The notes under the pieces were generated by a model. That model did no database searches and was not told the DNA's origin. It saw only the letters and a program-made list of their open reading frames with translations. A stretch of 64,000 bases of DNA from Hofstenia miamia (lineage: Eukaryota; Xenacoelomorpha; Acoela; Hofsteniidae): contig CABFPE010000137.1 in NCBI GenBank assembly GCA_900660155.1, forward strand, positions 311,121 through 375,120. The letters run 5' to 3'. Position 1 is the stretch's first letter; each line of letters starts with the position of its first letter. Positions 61,701-64,000 of this stretch are shown here, piece after piece. A program made the position numbers and the translations under genes.

Positions 61701-63961
61701 CATTCAATGTCTGTATTGAATTCTTAAATACAAGTTTGCATTTTGTTAATTTACCCCGACTTATGTTGTCTTATATTTTATATAGTATTGGCGGTATAAT
61801 TTAGAATCTACTAAATTTTGTGAAAAAATACAGATCATTGGGTCTTCCCGTAGTACCTTATGGATTCTCTATATCTTTTTGGAGTCAATTCATTGACATA
61901 AAGTTGTATTCGTTTGTATGTCTTATTGCACCACTATTGGTTGGCTGTGCCTATCTCTTCATTCTGTTAAGAAGTCTTCAAAAGCTAATGTATTTGGTAA
62001 TCAATTATTTTTCAATGACAGCATCACTGCCCATATACAGTACATCTATGTGAATTTGAACTACTACATTTATTCTCAAATTTATGATTTTTTTAGAAAC
62101 TTTTCAGAAACTTTGATGACTTAAACATGTAGTTTCTCATATTTTTGCAAGTTGTGGAATTTGTATTTCATTACATTTGTCGATTATTTCAAGTGATTTC
62201 TTCTAGGTCTTGGTGCACTTGTTTTATGCGGTCATGTTCTTTGGTCTCTTAAGCGTGTGTCAGCTGACTGTCTCGCCCATCATCATCTATATTTGCGTTT
62301 TTGTGAATTGCTTGTTCACACCGTTTTATCTGCGGTTATTCACTGAAGCGTTTTACAAGTGTACGATTTTTTGTTAACTTTGTTCAATTTTATATCGAAT
62401 AATAAATGTGGTCATTAATAAAATGAGCCCGTGGTAAGATTACTTGCTGTTTATCAAATATATTTTGCAGTGTGAAAACTTTTCGTAGTCGTCTAAATTG
62501 GGTTAAACAAGAAAAGTAACTTCAACCAATAGTGACAGAGGGCCAGGTCAATCAGAGCTTGACAACTGGCCTCATCTGATAGAATAATTTCTGGCCGTTG
62601 ACCAAGTTTTCCCTGGAGCAAACCTAAGATAAGGTTTATTCGAATCAATTTATTTGAGTATTCGTGCTTTACAACTCGGCAATGATCATTTCGGTTTGCA
62701 AACGCCATTCACAAAGGAAGGGGTGAGCATTACTAACTCAAAAAACGAATGCGTATATTCGAACGCATGCTCCAGATTATTGCTCCTATGATTGTTTCGA
62801 TTTGCATACATATATTTCCCTTAAATACACTACGTATTAATTTCGGCTTCCTAATATCTAAATTAAATTTTAAAAGGACTGATTTACATAGTCGACAATA
62901 TAATCATATATAATGATATGATTGCATTTGGCGGATTTCGGTGGAGCAATTTTAACGTGGTGCGTACCTATAAATTTAAAACTCGAATGAAGCTGCAAAT
63001 TCATTCAAGGAAACTCTCGAGATAAATCCTTAATGCTGAAATTAAAAATAAAAACTAGGTTGTAACAAACTGATTTTTATTTAAATGTGATTTATTTCCA
63101 AAAAATGCTATTTATTATTTTTTAAGAATTCGCATTAATCAAAGATATTAAAACTCAGCCGAATATAACACGCTCTAATCATTGTTTCCTTTATTTTTTA
63201 CAATCACTTAAAGGGGATTGTCCTATTTTGTACCCCAAGCAACAAGGATTCATGTACCATTGATGACCCATTATTGGCGTTTGGCCCAATGATAAATCCA
63301 AACATCAATAATAGCCGATAGTAGAAACAATAGTGGCCATAAATGGCCCATGAATCCTTTGTTGCTTGGGAGAAACAAAGATCACGCCTCATTGGGCGCA
63401 ATTGATTCGTTTTACATGGCACGAACTTTTCATATTTCTCTTGCAAATCATGATGCATTCCAGGATGCTGTTTAAGGAGTAAAATGGGGATGAAATAAGT
63501 AATTTTCTAGAGCTTACATATTATGCCTCACTTATTGATAATTGTTAGGATGATGACGATTGAGGAATATACCACGAGATGGAATAAGCCTACATTTTAT
63601 TGACTTTCATTGATATATAATTGGTCGCATTTTCAATTTAAGTAATTTTATGATAAACAAGTTTGTCAGTAGCTTCATTTAGGTGTTTGTTACAAAACTG
63701 CTTTTGCTGTGTTGACTGATTGCTTCTTCGATCAGGCGTTCACTATTATAATTTCCCTAATACCTTTGATCTACTCTGAATTTCCCATTGTTACGTAAGT
63801 CAGTTTTTCATTTTCATGACATAAAATTGTAATGTAGCTCAATTGCGTGGGTTTTGGCTATCGGAGTTGTTTCGTACATCTGCTGCTGGCTGCTTCTTAC
63901 ACCTATTATTTTAACATTAGCCAACTCGTCGTTTTGCTTTTCTTCTCCAAGAAGCAATTCT
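28611..63961 (+). CDS. ptc: Patched (Hedgehog receptor), gene span, continues past the right edge
   Basis: Twelve-transmembrane RND-family protein at the cilium or plasma membrane that restrains Smoothened and binds Hedgehog. I placed 25 exons (separate entries), all with GT/AG borders and matching phases, giving about 1,080 codons without a stop. Hallmarks in order: TM1 and linker with SRVHVYEFG; first luminal domain with NPCLIASVLDCFWEG, WKNIDPLQILENL and IDWSPESAEKII; sterol-sensing region; cytoplasmic loop; TM7; FRDWLL; GDGTIDVKNFYSYLTAWANL; LGLPVVPYGFSISFWSQF; TM8-12. All agree in order and spacing with fly and vertebrate Patched as I know them. Introns reach 8 kb and are full of transposons. 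Odd points: TM4 GxxxDD is lost and one hydrophobic segment is extra. The N-terminal start and C-terminal tail are not seen. Confidence 0.88.
28809..28983 (+). CDS. ptc: Patched exon 2 seen: start of first luminal domain
   Basis: Acceptor GGTTTAG, donor GGAAT|GTGAGT (strong). Encodes YFHASKIIKHFYGKTNDPYQ and ends in LLNSLSRVHVYEFG, equivalent to the LQASRVHVYMYN stretch of vertebrate Patched. Confidence 0.85.
29440..29835 (+). mobile_element. 5'-truncated copy of the Jockey/CR1-like LINE
   Basis: Homologous to 27.4-27.66 kb: TTGATTTCTTTTCCCC-CGCCGAGCTTCAAG-like sequence, the same 3' untranslated TATGCCTTCAGCGGCTAAAT, and an ATT tail. The upstream part reads NSMERFQKRAFKW-like. Several indels break it. 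It is a second insertion of the family, in the first large Patched intron. Confidence 0.8.
29985..32450 (-). mobile_element. LINE of the R2/R4/NeSL group with restriction-like endonuclease
   Basis: Read right to left. Reverse transcriptase: MKNWKAPGRDEVHGYWLKKF and RPITCLPTMWKLLTSVIS (32.1-31.85 kb), a FRRCIFQEDSLASLLF block near 31.55 kb and RYMDDLKMYTNS near 31.40 kb, a palm motif MDD. Thumb and linker follow, then a zinc knuckle CRLCKKEAETVDHLIAGC near 30.57 kb. The restriction-like endonuclease is RRPDIVVVDKEKDWEAVIDI (PD...D motif) near 30.32 kb. The 3' end runs into an ATT repeat at 29.99 kb. The frame is broken in at least four places, so it is dead, but the domains are all present. 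GC content is clearly higher than in the host DNA. Confidence 0.85.
29993..30010. repeat. ATT microsatellite, tail of the LINE
   Basis: Six ATT units at the 3' end of the minus-strand LINE. The related copy at 42.77 kb ends in the same repeat. Confidence 0.9.
32455..33100 (+). mobile_element. very old LINE fragment (reverse transcriptase)
   Basis: Contains RIDLRKTFGIVDHDILFYFN near 32545-32605, like the IDLKKAFDTVDHDIL of Jockey/CR1 reverse transcriptases. A weak KTVSRLSGILFSIRSLF-like stretch lies near 32935-32990. Heavily decayed, no long frame. Confidence 0.6.
33420..33610 (+). mobile_element. hAT transposase C-terminal remnant
   Basis: TSVAVERSFSMVKKYTLSER near 33510-33570 is the SxxxERxFS dimerisation signature of hAT transposases. 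Nothing else of the element is clear. Confidence 0.6.
33611..37226. other. Patched intron, no recognised features
   Basis: AT-rich. Short open frames (for example 36324-36515 and 36741-36926) have no supported function. A low-complexity AATTTGCAAA-like stretch lies at 36600-36790. Confidence 0.5.
37227..37296 (+). CDS. ptc: Patched exon 3 seen
   Basis: Acceptor CTATTTTAG. EWSLNDVCNKLNLKNYEDNY corresponds to QWKLEHLCYKSG of vertebrate Patched. The preceding intron is 8.2 kb. Confidence 0.8.
37351..37448 (+). CDS. ptc: Patched exon 4 seen: LDCFWEG motif
   Basis: Acceptor ATATTTAG. MNPCLIASVLDCFWEGSELL is the most diagnostic motif of the first luminal domain (PCLIITPLDCFWEGAKL in vertebrates). 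Donor AC|GTAGGT. Confidence 0.92.
37490..37610 (+). CDS. ptc: Patched exon 5 seen
   Basis: Acceptor AATGCTTAG. SSYTWKNIDPLQILENLISA matches IQWTNLDPEQLLEEL of the family. Donor TCG|GTTAAA. Confidence 0.88.
37655..37811 (+). CDS. ptc: Patched exon 6 seen: cysteine-rich part
   Basis: Acceptor TATTTTAG. GYLSRPCLEASHSKC, GCPSFAPNIVHWTPGDLF. The spacing of Pro-Cys and the Gly-Cys pair, and the H-W after it, match YVGRPCLHPDDLHC and GCHGFSHKFMHWQEEL. Donor G|GTGAGT. Confidence 0.9.
37924..38108 (+). CDS. ptc: Patched exon 7 seen: end of first luminal domain
   Basis: Acceptor TTTTTAG. SGDILSANSLRAVFFIKSPL, then IDWSPESAEKIIRAFYLKF, equivalent to QGELLRAEALQSTFLLMSPR and IGWSEEQASTVLQAW. Donor TTG|GTGAGT. 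The following intron is 8.4 kb and transposon-rich. Confidence 0.92.
38285..38640 (+). mobile_element. 5' piece of the R2/R4/NeSL-type LINE
   Basis: After the AT-rich intron the composition changes abruptly to the purine-rich style of this LINE. The words TEEADQMREVIGRE and KLKLDAVMTS in mixed frames suit the region upstream of the reverse transcriptase. The same family continues on the same strand at 41319, with hAT sequence in between. Confidence 0.55.
38685..41317 (-). mobile_element. hAT-like transposase fragment, present three times in a row
   Basis: Each copy reads FQSDNCNSM, VGCDAHRLNNAMFDSVIGLV, STTRWYGHLRQVQFL and further right VADLVIPQVKKIQQYVEKLL: the ribonuclease-H-fold core of a hAT-type transposase, with TRW as a typical hAT landmark. 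Copy 1 runs 38685-39723, copy 2 39725-40609 (offset exactly 1040 bases), copy 3 40611-41317. Single Ns separate them, and they differ by only a few bases (for example TGACTGCG, TGACAGCG, TGATAGCG). They are probably overlapping contigs or haplotypes of one copy. N- and C-terminal parts of the transposase are missing. Confidence 0.75.
41319..42786 (+). mobile_element. R2/R4/NeSL-type LINE, internally deleted, partly duplicated
   Basis: Reverse-transcriptase words FLIQKDPKKGSEASNFRPIT and MACIDYRKAYDSISHRWVL are followed by FRRGIFQGDSLAPLVFAVDH. There the reading jumps from the palm region straight into the zinc-knuckle region (LIAGCEKLAQNEYKFRHDK), so the catalytic MDD block and thumb are deleted. 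The endonuclease part (RRPNIAVVDKEKRLGTVIDI) and an AAT tail at 42770-42786 follow. Sequence from 41618 is repeated from 42063, and sequence from 41982 is repeated after the N at 42366; both repeats share the same internal deletion. Confidence 0.8.
41717..41727. other. 11-base gap
   Basis: Eleven Ns. The parallel copy at 42158-42175 has ten bases at this place. Confidence 0.9.
42787..45803. other. Patched intron, no recognised features
   Basis: AT-rich, no gene or known repeat supported. Confidence 0.5.
45804..46059. repeat. two-copy tandem duplication, period 128 bp
   Basis: CAATAAAATTAGCGGAATAT starts at 45804 and again at 45932. The units match almost throughout, with a few substitutions (AAGAATT/AGGAATT, GCATTAG/GCTTTAG) and a small indel at the end. 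It lies 420 bases before a Patched exon. Confidence 0.9.
46479..46651 (+). CDS. ptc: Patched exon 8 seen: TM2
   Basis: Acceptor TCATTTAG. DTFDLLCKAYLDSN leads into the hydrophobic LFAFVAFIMLSALFVSIRF, ending RVLKDW, like TM2 of Patched ending LRWDCSKS. Donor TG|GTATGC. Confidence 0.78.
46736..46847 (+). CDS. ptc: Patched exon 9 seen: TM3
   Basis: Acceptor AATTTAG. LISTSLLNFASVIAGFGLLV then LFNIAYQWILLE. The GFGL aligns with GLGL of human TM3. Donor GAA|GTATGG. Confidence 0.75.
46890..46961 (+). CDS. ptc: Patched exon 10 seen: TM4 without GxxxDD
   Basis: Acceptor TATCTTAG, donor TGT|GTAAGT. VGVALIVMSFLPHYVYLAKS aligns without a gap to LPFLALGVGVDDVFLLAHA. The GxxxDD of TM4 reads MSFLPH here, so both acidic residues proposed for ion or proton coupling are absent. 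Confidence 0.75.
47273..47401 (+). CDS. ptc: Patched exon 11 seen: region before and in TM5
   Basis: Acceptor AGCTTACAG, donor AAT|GTGAGC. Encodes LLYAFDDFVLLFLGSY and PKFVLLIRNAAFFWN. The AFF suggests the TSISNVTAFF of TM5. Alignment is weak and the exon rests on phase and splice sites. Confidence 0.55.
47451..47480 (+). CDS. ptc: Patched micro-exon 12 (tentative)
   Basis: Thirty bases between CAATAACAG and GTGAAA, reading LGIIGLKSIP, in phase with both neighbours and in the place of AALIPIP. Small and therefore uncertain. Confidence 0.4.
48029..48122 (+). CDS. ptc: Patched exon 13 seen: hydrophobic segment near TM5/TM6
   Basis: Acceptor TTTTTTTAG. SAFFSTDMAYVFLSLVFPVI followed by AMSSTFMF. 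It could be TM5 (S/T-AFF) or TM6 (VFPVI like IFPAI). Donor T|GTAATT. Confidence 0.65.
48635..48788 (+). CDS. ptc: Patched exon 14 seen: TM6
   Basis: Acceptor GTTTTTAG. WGISAMVLLFTFPSVIYLSS matches FNFAMVLLIFPAILSMDL of TM6. Donor AG|GTTTTG is weak but gives the right phase to the next exon. Confidence 0.65.
48991..49063 (+). CDS. ptc: Patched exon 15 seen: cytoplasmic loop
   Basis: Acceptor AATTTCCAG, donor GAG|GTAAGG. RFPEDNTLQFKNEERRVREV: charged, no hydrophobic stretch, as expected for the middle cytoplasmic loop. Confidence 0.7.
49105..49233 (+). CDS. ptc: Patched exon 16 seen: cytoplasmic loop to TM7
   Basis: Acceptor TTTGTAG. Acidic and Ser-rich LEHEESHEVEDNSLGSDGRQ, then SLISRFLLRLFGSQYL leading into TM7, like the FAEKHYAPFLLKPKAK stretch. 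Donor TTG|GTCAGT. Confidence 0.72.
49660..49851 (+). CDS. ptc: Patched exon 17 seen: TM7 and start of second luminal domain
   Basis: Acceptor GAATTTAG. TM7 ALALLIGSSMVLSCSSLAFG then ISIRDVFHKESSQSKYFQVW, equivalent to [21 protein letters not shown]. Donor ATT|GTGAGT. Confidence 0.88.
50092..50230 (+). CDS. ptc: Patched exon 18 seen: FRDWL motif
   Basis: Acceptor CTATTTAG. QRLLVQMDSAIRDLPHVSLF, then WLIRFRDWLL, equivalent to HLLYDLHRSFSNVKYV and MWLHYFRDWLQG. The next intron (about 5.9 kb) carries hAT, Penelope-like and Copia-like pieces. Confidence 0.9.
50875..51232 (-). mobile_element. 3' end of a CGGBP1/hAT-like element, second copy
   Basis: About 350 bases almost identical to 52165-52500: terminus GGGCCCCAAAAAGTTGACCC, then the C-terminal coding part ending VKKYLTLYFKK on the minus strand with SVERSFSMLNKLLAKHRSF. 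It stops at a single N (51233). Confidence 0.85.
51260..51960 (-). mobile_element. Penelope-like retroelement fragment
   Basis: Minus-strand pieces read KYLVSFDFKSLFRNIPVEKT (SFDVVSLFTNVP in Penelope-like reverse transcriptases), a VW-WDHHLD stretch in the place of MGSPLGP, and EEEHNSQLNFLDVTVTN (the LPFLDV motif). Order on the minus strand is correct. Only the reverse-transcriptase core is present and it is broken. No GIY-YIG endonuclease is seen. Confidence 0.7.
52165..53610 (-). mobile_element. near-intact CGGBP1/hAT-like gene with a BED-type finger
   Basis: One open frame, 52267-53541 from the first ATG, about 424 codons; it stays open about 120 bases further upstream without another ATG. 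Upstream of that ATG it already reads FELYCKLCSCIVKCEKRFF, then EKHRASNKHKSRL, a C-x2-C ... H-x4-H BED-like finger. So translation probably starts elsewhere, perhaps after a splice at CCTACAG (about 53582). The middle has a hAT core (FLVVDESQVSGN, CCAHLLHNCAMKFR, VTRWASWLKA); the end has the dimerisation motif SVERSFSMLNKLLAK. The 3' terminus AGGGCCCCCAAAAAGTTGAC looks like a hAT inverted repeat. It could be an active transposon or a recent copy. It sits in a Patched intron. Confidence 0.8.
53667..53945. repeat. 20-bp inverted repeat, 240 bp apart
   Basis: CCAATGATGTCTCAATAGAG at 53667-53686 is the inverse complement, with one mismatch, of CTCTATTGAGACATCCTTGG at 53926-53945. The right copy overlaps the end of the gag-like frame of the neighbouring fossil. 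AT-rich, non-coding sequence lies between them. Confidence 0.7.
53918..54454 (-). mobile_element. Copia-like LTR element fossil, gag-like part
   Basis: Encodes PPLFDPQINDYAKWKTDIEL, followed by helices rich in Asp and Lys, like the gag (UBN2-type) proteins of Copia-like elements. It is an isolated part of an element: no protease, integrase or LTR is seen beside it in this orientation. Confidence 0.6.
54499..55064 (+). mobile_element. Copia-like LTR element fossil, RNase H part
   Basis: Shows NPSWGGFMLFWGSD, IFWSSKKLHRTARRAPSAET and KVFTDSESLVCGVHS, then LTKFSKFSKSTIQELVLS, the RNase-H end of a Copia-like pol. It lies back to back with the gag-like part on the other strand, so the element has been rearranged. 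Broken. Confidence 0.65.
55065..56170. other. Patched intron with a coding-like stretch at 55983-56093
   Basis: Mostly AT-rich filler. From GATAAAGAAGAAATTTG (about 55983), 36 codons stay open (TALRNRGQRKRVLAEELEFD). A second frame, open from about 56092, runs into exon 19. It may be an extra or alternative Patched exon or unrelated old coding DNA. Confidence 0.35.
56171..56319 (+). CDS. ptc: Patched exon 19 seen
   Basis: Acceptor ATAATTTTAG, donor ACT|GTAAGT. LPPPFYVDASNFSSALSTRG, then QIAFKLALFQMNGKNPL, equivalent to the SDDGVLAYKLLVQTG segment. Open reading continues upstream of the acceptor, so the true start may be up to 80 bases further left. Confidence 0.82.
57014..57182 (+). CDS. ptc: Patched exon 20 seen: FYxYLTAW motif
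   Basis: Acceptor TTTTTAG. GDGTIDVKNFYSYLTAWANL corresponds to ADGIINPSAFYIYLTAWVS, and FVPAPWFYELVPYDS to the RPEWVHD part. Donor T|GTAAGT. Confidence 0.93.
57295..57383 (+). CDS. ptc: Patched exon 21 seen
   Basis: Acceptor TATGTTTAG. RQSEIPLVSVFHYQMRKFDS matches [20 protein letters not shown]. Donor GAT|GTAAGT. The next intron (4.4 kb) holds a ZMYM-type hAT. Confidence 0.82.
57384..58500. other. Patched intron, unassigned
   Basis: No gene recognised. 57650-58130 has more mixed composition than its surroundings and could be a decayed repeat, but I cannot name it. Confidence 0.4.
58521..60872 (-). mobile_element. ZMYM1/TTF-type hAT transposon gene, nearly complete
   Basis: Read right to left. 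Exon 60785-60872 (MLHGTKKRKGDNDAQTKAEI) with donor ACT|GTAAGT; next exon from 60734, a Ser/Thr-rich region. Then the TTF-type finger FVGRKWLEYSIRQDAAFCFA and CRKFCSSSSTGEQAFRLSGF with NWKTAL (60.45-60.23 kb). Next a DUF4371-like core: SFYSIKIDGTQDPTGCENIS, GANVMAGKHGGVQARLQQ, YIHCFNHKLHLVI, LLEQRWEGYYK. It ends in a dimerisation region with TIGATTSTCENTLSRV. Three frame changes are visible: near 60530 (LVVFFTDASKS), near 60235 (between NWKTALETN and SWIKKHEKS) and near 58900 (before MKLFNAITD). Probably inactive but young. Confidence 0.8.
60873..61804. other. Patched intron, unassigned
   Basis: AT-rich. Should contain the 5' end of the ZMYM-type transposon; I could not find its terminal repeat. 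Nothing else supported. Confidence 0.45.
61805..61996 (+). CDS. ptc: Patched exon 22 seen: TM8
   Basis: Acceptor ATAATTTAG. KKYRSLGLPVVPYGFSISFW and SQF correspond to [21 protein letters not shown]. Then comes TM8, FVCLIAPLLVGCAYLFILL. Donor TTG|GTAATC. Confidence 0.93.
62207..62360 (+). CDS. ptc: Patched exon 23 seen: TM9-TM10
   Basis: Acceptor TTCTTCTAG. VLVHLFYAVMFFGLLSVCQL, then SPIIIYICVFVNCLFTPFYL. Ungapped to [23 protein letters not shown], it puts Phe at the TM10 acidic position of vertebrate PTCH. Donor T|GTACGA. Confidence 0.88.
62361..63233. other. Patched intron, unassigned
   Basis: No gene recognised. A 71-codon minus frame at 62493-62708 has no family match. Confidence 0.45.
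63234..63370. repeat. 137-bp hairpin element (MITE-like)
   Basis: CCCAAGCAACAAGGATTCATG (63234-63254) pairs with CATGAATCCTTTGTTGCTTGGG (63349-63370), with one bulged base. The loop holds the related words GACCCATTATTGG and TTTGGCCCAATGATAAATCC, which can pair partly as well. It lies in a Patched intron. Confidence 0.8.
63683..63794 (+). CDS. ptc: Patched exon 24 seen: TM11
   Basis: Acceptor TCATTTAG. AFAVLTDCFFDQAFTIIISL and IPLIYSEFPIV occupy the place of [20 protein letters not shown] and SEFDFIV. Donor AC|GTAAGT. Confidence 0.82.
63838..63961 (+). CDS. ptc: Patched exon 25 seen: TM12 and start of the tail
   Basis: Acceptor AATGTAG, donor TCT|GTAAGT. SIAWVLAIGVVSYICCWLLL then TPIILTLANSS, like TM12 with LVLLPVLLSFFGP. 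The C-terminal tail continues outside the window. Confidence 0.85.
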
Positions 63962-64000
63962 GTAAGTACTCATTCCCATTTATAATTCAGGTTAGAAAGT

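Noticed and set aside
46479-63961. Alternative reading of the right-hand gene as Dispatched or NPC1
   Set aside because: The LDCFWEG motif, the FYxYLTAW motif and the LGLPxxPxGxxxxFW motif are those of Patched, and the domain order fits Patched better.
1-64000. CRISPR arrays, rRNA or tRNA genes, riboswitches
   Set aside because: No regularly spaced repeats and no cloverleaf or rRNA-like stretches were recognised; the window is animal nuclear DNA.

Overview
This is AT-rich nuclear DNA of an invertebrate animal. The evidence is two spliced metazoan genes with canonical GT/AG introns and a heavy load of animal-type transposons (hAT, P/THAP, piggyBac, LINEs of three kinds, a Penelope-like piece, LTR-type fossils). 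The lineage cannot be fixed from the window. There are no bacterial-type operons, no rRNA or tRNA genes that I can see, and no CRISPR array.

Two host genes stand head to head around 28.3-28.6 kb. On the minus strand, from 28294 leftwards past 11.5 kb, lies a filamin of the Jitterbug type with three calponin-homology (CH) domains: two form the actin-binding domain, followed by a third CH, then a filamin repeat. On the plus strand, from 28611 to beyond the right edge, lies a Patched gene (Hedgehog receptor, RND/sterol-sensing-domain protein). I could place 25 Patched exons whose reading phases all agree, giving about 1,080 codons without a stop. The protein is recognisable by the first luminal domain (motif CLIASVLDCFWEG), the sterol-sensing region and the second luminal domain (FYSYLTAW). 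It is very divergent: the TM4 GxxxDD motif is replaced, and the first transmembrane bundle seems to hold an extra hydrophobic segment.

Layout: 1-0.8 kb, 3' end of a hAT transposon. 1.4-5.2 kb, a P-element/THAP9-like transposase split by a broken reverse-transcriptase fossil. 6.4-8.3 kb, a decayed piggyBac. 9.2-11.3 kb, small foldback and TA-flanked repeats. 11.5-28.3 kb, the filamin gene, whose first intron carries an I/Jockey-type LINE and a second LINE with a 698-base gap. 28.6-64 kb, Patched. Its large introns carry a restriction-endonuclease-type LINE (29.99-32.45 and 38.3-42.8 kb), hAT copies, a Penelope-like piece, a near-intact CGGBP1/hAT-like gene (52.3-53.5 kb), Copia-like fossil pieces and a ZMYM-type hAT (58.5-60.9 kb).

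Six single-N joints (26052, 39724, 40610, 41318, 42366, 51233) sit exactly where the sequence repeats or changes abruptly. Some of the apparent repeat duplication, above all at 38.7-42.4 kb, is probably an assembly product.
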